Assembly: GCA_023404095.1 (NCBI GenBank)
Contig: JAEYDD010000042.1
Coordinates: forward strand, 124,001 to 188,000
Reading direction: 5' to 3'
Source: Pseudomonadota bacterium
GTDB taxonomy: Bacteria; Pseudomonadota; Alphaproteobacteria; Rhizobiales; Rhizobiaceae
DNA: 64,000 nt
Under the pieces are notes generated by a model. That model searched no databases. It had not been told where the DNA came from and saw only the letters and a program-made list of their open reading frames with translations. Position numbers and translations under genes: made by a program. This document shows, one piece after another, positions 42,068 to 50,235 of this stretch. Position 1 is the first letter of the stretch. Each line of letters opens with the position of its first letter.

Positions 42068-43126
42068 TTACGCGGCGACGCTTGCGTTGTGGCGCGGCAG
42101 ACTGTCGAGAATCGAGCGCCATTCGGCGAGTTCCAGCATGCCTTCCTTCCGCTTGCCAAAGTACTGGATGACCATCTCGCCCTTGGCATCGTAGGCTTCC
42201 AACGAGGTGACATGGCCGTCCTTGGTTGGCTTGCGCACCACCCAGCACTCCGCAATGTGGTCCTGGCGCAGGTGCAGATGGAACGTCGGGTCCATCACGT
42301 TGATCCAGGGCCCCATCGGCTGGATGTTGGAGACGGGGCCGGTGTGGATCTGGATCGTGCCGTTGTTGCCGACGAAGCACATGATGTCGGTGGCTTTTTC
42401 GGCCGCCGCGCGCATCATCAACTCGCAGGAATTGCTGGAAACCTGCCAGGCGAAGTCCTCGCCGACGCTGCGAACGGCATCCTGGCGGCCGATCCTCAGC
42501 TTCTTGAGCATGCCGAAGAACTGGTGCGTATCGGTCATCTCGCTCCAGTTCTGGCGAAGGGCCTGGACATCGACCGGGCCGGTCTCGTCGGCATCCTGGG
42601 CGTTGCCGGCGACCTCAACGAAGTCCTGCGACTGATCTTCGAGGCGGAATTCACTGACGATGGCCTCGTAGGCGGCAAGGTTGGAATTGGGACGAAGATG
42701 GACCTTCTGCACCGCAGTTCCGGCGGCGTCGAAGTACTGCAGGCTGCGACGGACTTCGCCGTCGTCGCCTTTCTTGGTCACGGCAAAGCCGTGCGCCCAG
42801 ACCGACGGGAAGATGCGAAGGTCGACGTTCTCGCCGAGAACGATCGAGGCATGCTTGCCGGCGGTAATCTTTTCGTAGACGCCGATCTTCTCGTGGACGG
42901 CGCTTTCGTTGCGGGTCAGGACCATGACTTCGCCGAGCTGCTCTGCCTTTTCCAGCAGCCGGTTGGCGCTGCCGTCGATGCGGATGGCCGAGATGCCGAC
43001 TTCCGCCGCAACCAGCGCCGCCTCGGAAATGCCGAGCTGGGCTGCAATGTCGCGCTCACGCAACTTGGGGTTCTCGGCGCGGTATGCGCGTATTGCGGAA
43101 GGGGTGGGGCGGGTTTTTTCCGTCAT
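42068..43126 (-). CDS. hmuS: Hemin-degrading/heme-trafficking factor HmuS
   Basis: A 352-residue two-repeat ChuS/HmuS-family cytoplasmic protein that binds imported heme and in some bacteria degrades it. Start PSAIRAYRAENPKLRERDIAAQLGISEAALVAAEVG is typical. Each repeat carries the heme-pocket stretch (HASIVLGENVDLRIFPSVWAHG and GNNGTIQIHTGPVSNIQPMGPWINV). ATG at 43126 (MTEKTRPTPS) with AGAGG upstream gives the family length; longer frames to 43195 lack a site. It leads the hmuSTUV operon. The small hmuP gene usual upstream of hmuS in rhizobia is not seen here. Confidence 0.94.
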   Translation of the reverse strand: MTEKTRPTPSAIRAYRAENPKLRERDIAAQLGISEAALVAAEVGISAIRIDGSANRLLEKAEQLGEVMVLTRNESAVHEKIGVYEKITAGKHASIVLGENVDLRIFPSVWAHGFAVTKKGDDGEVRRSLQYFDAAGTAVQKVHLRPNSNLAAYEAIVSEFRLEDQSQDFVEVAGNAQDADETGPVDVQALRQNWSEMTDTHQFFGMLKKLRIGRQDAVRSVGEDFAWQVSSNSCELMMRAAAEKATDIMCFVGNNGTIQIHTGPVSNIQPMGPWINVMDPTFHLHLRQDHIAECWVVRKPTKDGHVTSLEAYDAKGEMVIQYFGKRKEGMLELAEWRSILDSLPRHNASVAA

Positions 43127-43418
43127 GGCCTCTGCCTGTCTCTGAAAAGTCATCAAATCACTATGAACGACGTCGCGGACCGGCCGGAACTTCAAGGGTC
43201 CGTCGCCGATCCGGTTCTGTTCGCGCTTCTGCAGTCCCAGCGCCGGAGTGGGGGATTACGGGGACCAAAATCGTCGAACTTTCTTGACTTCCATAGTCAT
43301 ATTTATTTATGGACGCAATACCGGATCGGCCCGGCGCTCACAGGTTCGGTGCAATTCGGGATTGAATCCGTGCGCCGGGCTGTCGTCGAAGAGCAGCTGT
43401 TTCGAGGAGCTACGAACC
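43127..43418. other. Divergent regulatory region between hmuS and the TonB-side genes
   Basis: No gene is found; in particular no hmuP-like ORF. It holds the RirA-type box at 43285-43299 and an AT-rich stretch (ATATTTATTTATGG, 43300-43313) that may contain a promoter. Confidence 0.5.
43285..43299. promoter_or_regulatory. IRO (RirA-type) iron-responsive box
   Basis: TGACTTCCATAGTCA fits the rhizobial iron-responsive operator TGA-N9-TCA and is largely palindromic (TGACT...AGTCA arms). It sits between the divergent hmuS and 43419 genes and could serve both. RirA would repress when iron is sufficient. Confidence 0.7.
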
Positions 43419-43850
43419 ATGACGTTTCGAAATGCCGCCCTGACCGCCATGGTGCTTGTCGTGCAAGCCGGCGCGGCCTGTGCGCAGGACGCGACTGCGG
43501 CAAAAGGGCTGCAGATCGAGCTGAATACGCTGGCGCCTTCGCAGAAGGGGTGCATGTTCACCTTCGTGGTCGGGAACGAATTGCCGCAGGATGTTTCCAA
43601 GGCGGCGTTCGAGTTCGTCCTCTTCAATGCAAGCGGCACTGTCGAGCGCATGGTGAAGCTGGACTTCCGTGAGTTGCCGCAGGGCAAGACCAAGGTGCGC
43701 CAGTTCGATCTGCCCGGAACGAACTGCGACAGCATCAAGCGCGTTCTCGTCAACGATGCCGTCTCCTGCGAGGGCGAGGGGCTTGCCACCGGAGCCTGTA
43801 TGTCCGGGCTGGTGACGCGCAGCAGCACACCGATCGGTTTCGAGGGCTGA
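43419..43850 (+). CDS. Exported protein of unknown function upstream of the TonB-like gene
   Basis: A 143-residue protein. The N-terminus (NAALTAMVLVVQAGAACAQDAT) is a signal peptide with cleavage near CAQ. The mature part is a likely beta-sandwich (GLQIELNTLAPSQKGCMFTFVVGNELP, FVLFNASGTVERMVKLDFRELPQGKTKVRQFDL) with five cysteines. Homologues are found beside tonB/hmu genes in rhizobia, as I recall, but no function is known. ATG at 43419 has GAGGAG upstream. A TonB-like gene follows 46 bases later, so the pair is probably co-transcribed under the RirA-type box. Confidence 0.8.
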   Translation: MTFRNAALTAMVLVVQAGAACAQDATAAKGLQIELNTLAPSQKGCMFTFVVGNELPQDVSKAAFEFVLFNASGTVERMVKLDFRELPQGKTKVRQFDLPGTNCDSIKRVLVNDAVSCEGEGLATGACMSGLVTRSSTPIGFEG

Positions 43851-43896
43851 GGCTGGCGCAAGCGCCGCCGTCGAAGAAACAAGTAAGGGTATGATC

Positions 43897-44802
43897 ATGT
43901 CCGGCAACAAGGCAATCTGGGGCACGGCTATCGTCCTTTCGCTGATGACGCATGCCGGAGCGGCGGCGATCCTCACCTATTCGCCCGAGCCCCAGCCGGA
44001 TGTCTCGCAGATCGCCGGTGGTGTCGTCGCCGAAGTGGCGATGCTTGGCAACAGCGCGTTCGAGGCGGTGGAAGCCGGCACCCCGGAGGAGATCCAGCCG
44101 ACCGACACAGTGGAACCGGAGGCTTTCGAGCCGGTGACGCAGGAGGTGGCCGCGGTCGAACCGCAGGAGATCGTTCCCCAGGAGATGGTGCCGACCGAGG
44201 TCGCTCCCACGCCGGAGGCGGCCGAAATCGTGCCTGAAATGAGCGAGGCCATCGAGGTCCAGGGCGCGGAAGTCGAGATCGCAGCGATACCGATTCCCGA
44301 GATCAAGCCGGAAATCGTCGAGAGGCCGCCTGAAATGGTGAAGCCGCTGGAGCGAAAGGCGGAAAAGCCGGTCGAGAAGAAGAAGGTCGAGAATCGCAAG
44401 AAAAAGGCCGGCGACAAGGGCGACAGTGCCCAGGCTCTGATCAGAGGCCAGGTCGACGGCTCTCAGGATGCGAAGACTTCTGCATCTGGCGGGCAGAAGA
44501 AGGGGAATGCGTCGTCGGCGGGCAATGCCGCCGTCAGCAACTATCCGGGCAAGGTCCGTAACAAGATCAACCGTGCCAAGCGCCGCTTCAACGGCAACGG
44601 TGGCGGCGTTGCGACCGTCAGCTTCGTGGTGTCAGCTTCCGGACAGGCAACCAGCATCCGCATCGCCAGAAGTTCCGGCCAGCCGGCACTCGACGAGGCC
44701 GCCCTGGAGGCCGTGCGCCGCGCAGCCCCGTTCCCGGAAATTCCTGACGGTGCGGGACGCGCGTCGTGGCCGTTCAGCGTGCCCATTTCCTTCAAGCGCT
44801 GA
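43897..44802 (+). CDS. tonB: TonB-like energy-transducing protein
   Basis: A 301-residue protein with TonB architecture: a single N-terminal anchor (AIWGTAIVLSLMTHAGAAAILTY), a Pro/Glu-rich then Lys-rich periplasmic spacer (residues about 45-190, including KPVEKKKVENRKKK), and a C-terminal TonB fold (NYPGKVRNKINRAKRRF, VSFVVSASGQATSIRIARSSG, LDEAALEAVRRAAPFPEIP). It should couple ExbBD proton-motive energy to outer-membrane heme or siderophore receptors; exbB, exbD and a receptor gene are not in this window. ATG at 43897 is at a proper distance from AAGGG; the ATG at 43891 is too close. Confidence 0.88.
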   Translation: MSGNKAIWGTAIVLSLMTHAGAAAILTYSPEPQPDVSQIAGGVVAEVAMLGNSAFEAVEAGTPEEIQPTDTVEPEAFEPVTQEVAAVEPQEIVPQEMVPTEVAPTPEAAEIVPEMSEAIEVQGAEVEIAAIPIPEIKPEIVERPPEMVKPLERKAEKPVEKKKVENRKKKAGDKGDSAQALIRGQVDGSQDAKTSASGGQKKGNASSAGNAAVSNYPGKVRNKINRAKRRFNGNGGGVATVSFVVSASGQATSIRIARSSGQPALDEAALEAVRRAAPFPEIPDGAGRASWPFSVPISFKR

Positions 44803-44861
44803 GGCGCGGTCACTCCTGTCCTCGTGCCCGTCAGGACGGTGTTCTGCGACACCGAAAAAGG

Positions 44862-44876
44862 TGACGAAAATCCTCA
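44862..44876. promoter_or_regulatory. Second IRO (RirA-type) box, upstream of the DUF2325 gene
   Basis: TGACGAAAATCCTCA matches TGA-N9-TCA and lies 84 bases before the DUF2325 start codon, within an AT-rich promoter-like stretch. Confidence 0.6.
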
Positions 44877-44959
44877 TGTTTATACTTTACTATTAAACTC
44901 ATGTTTTGTAGGGTCGCGTCGATCCAAAAGGAAGCCGGTTACGGCACGAGGAGTGACGC

Positions 44960-45586
44960 ATGCATTCAGGCAGGGACGGCCAGCGCGAGGCAGCGCTCAG
45001 GGCCATGATCACGGCGCGCGACGCGCGCATCGCGGCGCTGGAAAAGGAAGTGTCTTTGCTGAAGGCGCGCCTGGCAGCCGGGTCGGCAACCGCGGGCGAC
45101 GGCAAGGCGCAGGCCACACGGGCGGGCTCGCCCGAAATGCGGGCGCAGCGGCCGGTCGAGATCACCCGCGTCAAGCGGCGCAGCATCGAGATCGACAGGC
45201 GGGCTGCGCGTCAGCGCCAGCAGGGCGATTCGGCCGAGGGCCAGTCCGATGCCGCAGCGAAGGCCAGCCTGGAAGGGCGCAACTTCCTCTATGTCGGCGG
45301 TCGGGACTGCCAGGTGGCGCATTTGCGCCAGATCGCAAGTTCCTTCGGCGCCAATCTGATCCATCACGACGGCGGCCTGCGCGAGGCGGTCTCGCGGATC
45401 GACAACGTGCTGCCCTCCGTCGACTGTGTGTTCTGCCCCATCGACTGTATCAGCCACGATGCCTGCCTGCGGGTGAAGACCGGCTGCAAGAAGTGGGAAA
45501 AGGCCTTCGTGCCCCTGCGCAACGGCAGCAAGTCCAGCTTCGAGCGCGCGCTGCAGAGCCTGAGCGAAGGAACACCGGTGCAATGA
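44960..45586 (+). CDS. DUF2325-domain protein, possibly iron-regulated
   Basis: A 208-residue cytoplasmic protein. An N-terminal coiled region (MITARDARIAALEKEVSLLKARL, residues about 14-37) and a charged linker precede a DUF2325 domain from about residue 110 (FLYVGGRDCQVAHLRQIASSFGANLIHHDGG, DCVFCPIDCISHDACLRVKTGC). The four clustered cysteines (C-x2-C-type and following) could bind a metal or Fe-S cluster. The function of the domain is not established. A RirA-type box upstream and the neighbouring heme genes suggest a role in iron or heme handling. It overlaps the next gene as ATGA. Confidence 0.82.
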   Translation: MHSGRDGQREAALRAMITARDARIAALEKEVSLLKARLAAGSATAGDGKAQATRAGSPEMRAQRPVEITRVKRRSIEIDRRAARQRQQGDSAEGQSDAAAKASLEGRNFLYVGGRDCQVAHLRQIASSFGANLIHHDGGLREAVSRIDNVLPSVDCVFCPIDCISHDACLRVKTGCKKWEKAFVPLRNGSKSSFERALQSLSEGTPVQ

Positions 45587-45867
45587 ACGGCGACAAGCCT
45601 GATGGCTTCATGATGATTGGTCTGCACAAGCTTGCCGCGCAGAACGGCGACGGGCTCATTCCGGAGCTTTTTGCGCTTCTTACGCGGGAGGCGCGCTTGC
45701 AGGTTGAAAATCCCAACGTGACGGTGCTTCCCGTCTGGGAGGCGCGCTCGCCGGCCCGTGCGGTGCCCTTTACGGGGGAGGACGCGGCACCGGCTGAAGC
45801 GCCCGACAATCTCATCCCCTTTCCCGCCCGGGCAACGTCGTCGGGCCGCCGCAGCGGTACTGCCTGA
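45583..45867 (+). CDS. Small protein coupled to the DUF2325 gene
   Basis: A 94-residue protein starting at an ATG that overlaps the upstream stop (ATGA at 45583-45586). The first half reads FMMIGLHKLAAQNGDGLIPELFALLTREARLQ, probably helical, with a disordered Pro/Ala-rich end (AEAPDNLIPFPARATSS). I do not recognise a family. Translational coupling to a putatively RirA-controlled gene argues that it is real and works with the DUF2325 protein. Confidence 0.65.
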   Translation: MNGDKPDGFMMIGLHKLAAQNGDGLIPELFALLTREARLQVENPNVTVLPVWEARSPARAVPFTGEDAAPAEAPDNLIPFPARATSSGRRSGTA

Positions 45868-45924
45868 TCGCAGGATCCGTCTGCGGGCGCCCTTGGCGGC
45901 TCTTTTCAAAAGGATCTCTGCGGG

Positions 45925-46290
45925 TCAGTCGTCCTTGATCCTCAGAAGGGCGCCGGCCGCGACCGCAAGCCAACCCGCCATCATCAGGACGCCGCCGGTC
46001 GGCGCCGACATCGGAAACAAACCGTGGCCAAGCGCATGGCGCATGGCGAGATCACCGGCAAACAGGAGCGTCCCGGTTATCAGGAGTGCTGCGGCGATCG
46101 CTGCGGTCCGCAGGACGGGCCAGCCTGCGTAAAGGGCGAGGAGTGCGGGTGCGTGGGCAAGGCACATGGCCGAAGCCCCGCCCATCAGGCGCGGGTCACC
46201 GGTTGCGTGCGAGGCCATCGCGGCGCTGACGACGCCGGCAAGGCCGAGGATTCCGGCAAAGAAGAGCGTCGCCCGTCGCGCTGCAGCCAT
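45925..46290 (-). CDS. DUF423 membrane protein
   Basis: A 121-residue protein with four hydrophobic segments and the family pattern (LFFAGILGLAGVVSAAMASH near the start, LFAGDLAMRHALGH, MSAPTGGVLMMAGWLAVAAGAL near the end). DUF423 (YwdK/YgdD) proteins are widespread inner-membrane proteins of unknown function. ATG at 46290 gives the usual length. It lies 13 bases downstream of the truncated hemoglobin gene on the same strand, so the two may be co-transcribed. Confidence 0.88.
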   Translation of the reverse strand: MAAARRATLFFAGILGLAGVVSAAMASHATGDPRLMGGASAMCLAHAPALLALYAGWPVLRTAAIAAALLITGTLLFAGDLAMRHALGHGLFPMSAPTGGVLMMAGWLAVAAGALLRIKDD

Positions 46291-46303
46291 GAGATCGTCT
46301 GTC

Positions 46304-46705
46304 CTATTCCTGATTGACCATATGTTGCGCCAGGCGCGTGACCGGCTCGAGAATGAGGGCGCGCAGTTGCGGACCCGGGATCGTTTCCTCCAGCGCCCGC
46401 GTGAAGCAAAGCATCCAGCCATCGTGCTCGGCCGCGCCGATCGGGGCGACGAAATGGCGTCGCCGCAGCATGGGGTGGCCGCGCTTCTGCGTGTAGAGGG
46501 GCGGACCGCCCAGCCAGCCGCTGAGATACTCGTAGAGCTTTTCCTCGCTGCCGGAGAGATCTTCAGGATGGATGGCGCGGCAGGCGGCCGCTTCCGGCAG
46601 CGTGTCCATCAGCGCGTAGAAGCGGCGGGTGAGGGCGCGCACACCCGCTTCGCCCCCAACGGCTTCGTACAGCGTAATCGTTTCTCTCTGGCTGTCTTCC
46701 TGCAC
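46304..46705 (-). CDS. Truncated hemoglobin, group II (TrHbO-like)
   Basis: A 133-residue 2-over-2 globin binding heme for O2/NO chemistry. Recognisable parts are TLYEAVGGEAGVRALTRRFYALMDTLPE (A-B helices with B10 Tyr), the group II insert and E helix around FLSGW-like YEYLSGWLGGPPLYTQKRGHPMLRRRHF, with the proximal His F8 in RRHFVAPIG, and WMLCFTRALEE in the G helix. The apparent start is GTG at 46705. It is divergent from a TetR regulator. Confidence 0.9.
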   Translation of the reverse strand: MQEDSQRETITLYEAVGGEAGVRALTRRFYALMDTLPEAAACRAIHPEDLSGSEEKLYEYLSGWLGGPPLYTQKRGHPMLRRRHFVAPIGAAEHDGWMLCFTRALEETIPGPQLRALILEPVTRLAQHMVNQE

Positions 46706-46826
46706 CTGTCGTCATCCGCGGTTCGTCCTGTACCGACTGATAGTCCGGCCGCATTGCGGGAGCAATGACATAGCGCAGGCTGTGACAACCGGGCGCGCCC
46801 ACAGAGCGCCCACAGGGCTTGCAATT

Positions 46827-46848
46827 AAACCGTCCAGCCGGTATGTTT
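46827..46848. promoter_or_regulatory. Candidate operator of the TetR regulator
   Basis: AAACCG at 46827-46832 and CGGTATGTTT at 46839-46848 form an imperfect palindrome of the AAACCG...CGGTTT kind often bound by TetR repressors. It ends 4 bases before the TetR start codon, as expected for autoregulation. Confidence 0.5.
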
Positions 46849-46852
46849 TGCC

Positions 46853-47413
46853 ATGAGCAACGCCCATAAGCGCAAGAAAGATCCGGAAGCGGTTCGCGAG
46901 CTCCTGCTGGAGGTCGCCGCATCCCTGTGCCTTGAGAAAGGGGCTGCAAGCCTGCGGCTCGACGCGGTCGCCTCGGAGGCTAGCGTCAGCAAGGGTGGTT
47001 TGCTGCATCATTTCCCAAGCAAGGCCGATCTGCTTGTCGGGATGCTGGACGACCTCATCGCACGGCTTGAGGTGGCGATCGAAGGCGAGATGCGGACGGA
47101 TAAGGAGCCGCACGGACGCTTCACCCGCGCCTATCTGAAAGTGTGCTTTGCGCCCGGCGGAATGCAGGAAGGCGCGCGCTGGAAGGCGATGACCGGTGCG
47201 CTGCTGGCAGAGCCGCAGCTTCGCCGCCGCTGGCAGGATTGGATCACGCAGCAGGCCGAACGGCACGCAGAGACCGATTCCTCGCCGGATTGCGAACTGG
47301 TGCGCTTCGCCGCCGATGGGCTGTGGCTTGCCTCGTTGCTGGAAAGCCACACGCTGGAGCCGGGGCGCGAGCATAAGTTGATGCAGCGCCTCCTCGACCT
47401 CACGCGATCCTGA
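46853..47413 (+). CDS. TetR-family repressor of the SMR efflux gene
   Basis: A 186-residue regulator. The helix-turn-helix (residues about 12-60) reads AVRELLLEVAASLCLEKGAASLRLDAVASEASVSKGGLLHHFPSKADLL. The C-terminal ligand domain is of TetR_C type (FTRAYLKVCFAPGG, WKAMTGALLAEP). Its gene is 32 bases before an SMR efflux gene, a standard arrangement in which the repressor senses the pump substrate. The palindrome just upstream fits autoregulation. Confidence 0.88.
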   Translation: MSNAHKRKKDPEAVRELLLEVAASLCLEKGAASLRLDAVASEASVSKGGLLHHFPSKADLLVGMLDDLIARLEVAIEGEMRTDKEPHGRFTRAYLKVCFAPGGMQEGARWKAMTGALLAEPQLRRRWQDWITQQAERHAETDSSPDCELVRFAADGLWLASLLESHTLEPGREHKLMQRLLDLTRS

Positions 47414-47445
47414 AACAGCACGCACCTCATTTCTCGGAGACATCC

Positions 47446-47787
47446 ATGAACCTTCCCGTCGTCTATTCCGTGCTTGTGCTTGCGATCGTGTTCGAGGTGC
47501 TTGGGACGTCGGCGATGCAGGCGGCGCAACATTTTACGCGGATCGGGCCGACCGTGGTCATGATCGTCTGCTACGCCGTCGCCTTCTATTTCCTGTCCTG
47601 GAGCCTGCGCTATGTCTCCGTCGGGATCGCCTATGCGATCTGGAGCGGGCTCGGCATTGTGCTTATCTCGTTGGTCGGGCTCTTCGTCTTCGGGCAGAAG
47701 CTGGACGTGCCGGCGATCATTGGCCTGGGGCTGATCGTTGCCGGCGTGATGGTGCTGAACCTGTTTTCCAAGTCCTCCTTTCATTGA
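47446..47787 (+). CDS. Small multidrug resistance (SMR) transporter
   Basis: A 113-residue four-helix exporter. The essential membrane glutamate is present in IVFEVLGTSAMQAA (helix 1). FTRIGPTVVMIVCYAVAFYFLSWSLRYVSVGIAYAIWSGLGIV and the GLILIVAGVMVLNL-like end match EmrE/QacE/YdgE proteins. It should exchange quaternary cations or related compounds for protons as a homo- or heterodimer. It is controlled by the TetR protein upstream and ends within 100 bases of the ThuA gene. Confidence 0.93.
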   Translation: MNLPVVYSVLVLAIVFEVLGTSAMQAAQHFTRIGPTVVMIVCYAVAFYFLSWSLRYVSVGIAYAIWSGLGIVLISLVGLFVFGQKLDVPAIIGLGLIVAGVMVLNLFSKSSFH

Positions 47788-47881
47788 GTGAGCTCGAATT
47801 TGCGCTTGCCAAGCGACAGAAAGCTTCTAAAAATGCCATCCAAAACGCTTTGGATCATTTTTCGACACTCTGGAGGAGCGT

Positions 47882-48667
47882 ATGGCGATCAGGACAATCG
47901 TGTGGGGAGAAAACATCCACGAGCAGACGAACGACGTCGTGCGCTCGATCTATCCGGACGGGATGCACGCGGTCATCGCCAAGGCATTGAACGAACACCC
48001 GCAGATCGAGGCGACCACCGCGACGCTGCAGGAAGACGAGCACGGCCTGCCTCAAGGCCGGCTCGACCAGGCCGACGTACTGGTGTGGTGGGGGCACAAG
48101 GACCATGGCGCGGTGTCCGATGCGGTGGTGGAGCGGATCGCCGCCCGGGTCTGGGAGGGGATGGGGCTCGTCGTCCTGCACTCCGGCCATTTTTCCAAAA
48201 TTTTCAAACGTTTGATGGGAACGCCCTGCGCCCTGAAATGGCGCGAGGCGGGCGAGCGGGAGCGTGTCTGGGTCGTCAATCCACGCCACCCGATCGCTGC
48301 CGGCCTGCCGGAGCATTTCGTTCTGGAGAACGAGGAGATGTATGGTGAGGCCTTCTCCGTGCCCGAGCCGCTCGAGACGGTGTTCATCTCGTGGTTTGCG
48401 GGCGGCGAGGTGTTCCGTTCGGGCATGACCTGGCGCCGTGGCGCCGGCAACATCTTCTATTTCCGCCCCGGCCACGAGACTTACCCGACCTATCACGACG
48501 CCACGGTGCAGGCGGTGCTGCGCAACGGCGTGACGTGGGCGTACAACCCGCAAGCCCGATACGACGCGATTCACGATGCGCCCAACGTGCCGGTTGAAAG
48601 CGCTTTGGAGCCGATTTCAGAGCGCGGGCCGCGGCTGCACCAGGCCGGCGAAGCCGGATATCGGTGA
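47882..48667 (+). CDS. ThuA-domain protein
   Basis: A 261-residue glutamine-amidotransferase-like protein of the trehalose-utilisation ThuA family. Visible segments are RTIVWGENIHEQTNDVVRSIYPDGMH, the DVLVWWGHKDHGAV strand-turn, GLVVLHSGHFSKIF (nucleophile region with Ser/His and no Cys), ENEEMYGEAF and NIFYFRPGHETYPTYHD. ThuA with ThuB converts disaccharides such as trehalose via 3-keto sugars in Sinorhizobium. Here the partner is the adjacent Gfo/Idh/MocA dehydrogenase, so a 3-keto-glycoside pathway is likely, but the substrate is unknown. Confidence 0.88.
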   Translation: MAIRTIVWGENIHEQTNDVVRSIYPDGMHAVIAKALNEHPQIEATTATLQEDEHGLPQGRLDQADVLVWWGHKDHGAVSDAVVERIAARVWEGMGLVVLHSGHFSKIFKRLMGTPCALKWREAGERERVWVVNPRHPIAAGLPEHFVLENEEMYGEAFSVPEPLETVFISWFAGGEVFRSGMTWRRGAGNIFYFRPGHETYPTYHDATVQAVLRNGVTWAYNPQARYDAIHDAPNVPVESALEPISERGPRLHQAGEAGYR

Positions 48668-48675
48668 GCGCTGTC

Positions 48676-49722
48676 ATGAGGCTTCTGATCCTTGGTACCG
48701 GCGGTATGGCCAATAGCCATGCCGAGAACTTCTCATCCATCCCCGGCGTCGAGCTGGTCGCCGCCGTGGACGTCGATCCGGCGTTGGCGACGGCGTTTGC
48801 CGAACGGCACGGCATTGCGAAGGTTTTTACCGATCTCGATGCGGCAATCGCCTGGGGCGCGTTCGATGCGGCGACCAACGTGACGCCGGACCGCGTTCAC
48901 CATCCGACCACGCTGGCGCTGCTTGCAGCCGGCAAGCATGTCCTGTGCGAAAAACCGCTTGCCGAGAATTTCGCAAAAGCCGAGGAAATGGCGGGGGTTG
49001 CGGAGGCGTCCGGGCAGGTAGCCATGGTCAACCTCACCTATCGCAACGTGGCGCCACTGCAGAAGGCGCGCGAACTGGTGCTTGCCGGTGCGCTGGGCAA
49101 GGTACGCCATGTCGAGGCGTCGTATCTACAGAGCTGGCTCGTGTCGCGAGCTTGGGGCGACTGGACGAGCCAGAGCCAATGGCTCTGGCGTCTTTCGACG
49201 CGCCACGGGTCCAATGGCGTGCTTGGCGACGTTGGCATCCATATCCTCGATTTCGCCAGCTACGGCACCGGCAGCGACGTCGAGACGCTTTTTGCCCGGA
49301 CCAAAGCCTTTGACAAGGCGCCAGGCAACCGCATCGGCGAGTACGACCTCGACGCCAATGACAGCTTTACGATGACGGCTGAATTCGCCAATGGCGCGCT
49401 CGGCGTGATCCATGCCAGCCGCTGGGGGACCGGCCACCTGAACGAACTGCGGCTGCGCATGCATGGCGACCAGGGCGGGCTGGAGGTGATCCACACGCCC
49501 GCGGGTTCAAGCTTGCGGGGTTGCCTCGGCGAGGATGTGGAAAATGCCGTCTGGCGCTACATCGACGCCGGCGCCGTTCCGACCAACTACGAGCGCTTCG
49601 TCACGGCGGTGCGCGAGCGGCATCATGCCGTCGAGCCGGGGTTCCGCCATGCGGCGAACCTGCAAAAGGTCCTGGATTTGGCGATCGCAGCGGAGAAGGA
49701 GCGACGCGAACTCAGCGTCTGA
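48676..49722 (+). CDS. Gfo/Idh/MocA-family oxidoreductase
   Basis: A 348-residue NAD(P)-dependent dehydrogenase with an N-terminal Rossmann motif (ILGTGGMANSHAENF), the EKP lysine in VLCEKPLAENFAKA, and a C-terminal alpha/beta domain (NGVLGDVGIHILDFASYG, containing the D-x3-H catalytic pattern). It probably oxidises a sugar hydroxyl to a ketone, acting with the ThuA-like protein. ATG at 48676 has GGTGAG at the right distance; GTG at 48664 overlapping the ThuA stop (GTGA) is the alternative. Coupling to the ThuA gene is clear in either case. Confidence 0.9.
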   Translation: MRLLILGTGGMANSHAENFSSIPGVELVAAVDVDPALATAFAERHGIAKVFTDLDAAIAWGAFDAATNVTPDRVHHPTTLALLAAGKHVLCEKPLAENFAKAEEMAGVAEASGQVAMVNLTYRNVAPLQKARELVLAGALGKVRHVEASYLQSWLVSRAWGDWTSQSQWLWRLSTRHGSNGVLGDVGIHILDFASYGTGSDVETLFARTKAFDKAPGNRIGEYDLDANDSFTMTAEFANGALGVIHASRWGTGHLNELRLRMHGDQGGLEVIHTPAGSSLRGCLGEDVENAVWRYIDAGAVPTNYERFVTAVRERHHAVEPGFRHAANLQKVLDLAIAAEKERRELSV

Positions 49723-49812
49723 GCTTGTTGGCGTGCGCCGGCCAGCCGATCCGGTGGCGGACTGATGGCGGCAGGCACGGGGCGCACTTTTCTGCCAAGG
49801 GCTGCGTCCGGC

Positions 49813-50172
49813 TCATCCGCCGTGCTGTGCCAGCCACGCTTTCAGCGCGGCGGCATTGTTGTGTTGCTCGTCCCTTGCTGCATAGAGCAGCGTCACGGGG
49901 CCTTTTTGCGCATTGTCGCGCAATGTCGAAAGTGCTGCCTGCGGCGCGTCTCCCGCGAGTTCTGCCGCATAGGCGGCGCAGAACGCCTGCCATTGTTCAG
50001 GCCGGGCGTGAAATCGCTTGCGCAGGTCGTCGCTCGGGGAAAGGTCCTTCAGCCAGAGGTCGATACCCGCCTTTGCCTTGCTGATACCGCGCGGCCAGAG
50101 TCGATCGACGAGAATGCGCGTGCCGTCTGTGTCGGCGGCCGGCTCGTAGACACGTTTCAGTCGAATGTTCAC
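49813..50172 (-). CDS. DUF488 family protein
   Basis: A 119-residue protein. IRLKRVYEPAADTDGTRILVDRLWPRGISKAKAGIDLWLKDLSPS is the hallmark of small DUF488 proteins (YeaO-like), followed by RKRFHARPEQWQAFCAAYAAEL and GPVTLLYAARDEQHNNAAAL. Function is unknown; it is thought to be a small cytoplasmic enzyme-like fold. GTG at 50172 with GGGGAGA 7 bases upstream matches the family N-terminus; ATGs at 50187 and 50211 add non-family residues. Confidence 0.88.
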   Translation of the reverse strand: MNIRLKRVYEPAADTDGTRILVDRLWPRGISKAKAGIDLWLKDLSPSDDLRKRFHARPEQWQAFCAAYAAELAGDAPQAALSTLRDNAQKGPVTLLYAARDEQHNNAAALKAWLAQHGG

Positions 50173-50235
50173 CGGTATTCTCCCCATATCGGCTTGCGGG
50201 CCCTGTTGCACGCCGCCATGCGGACCGACAACCCT

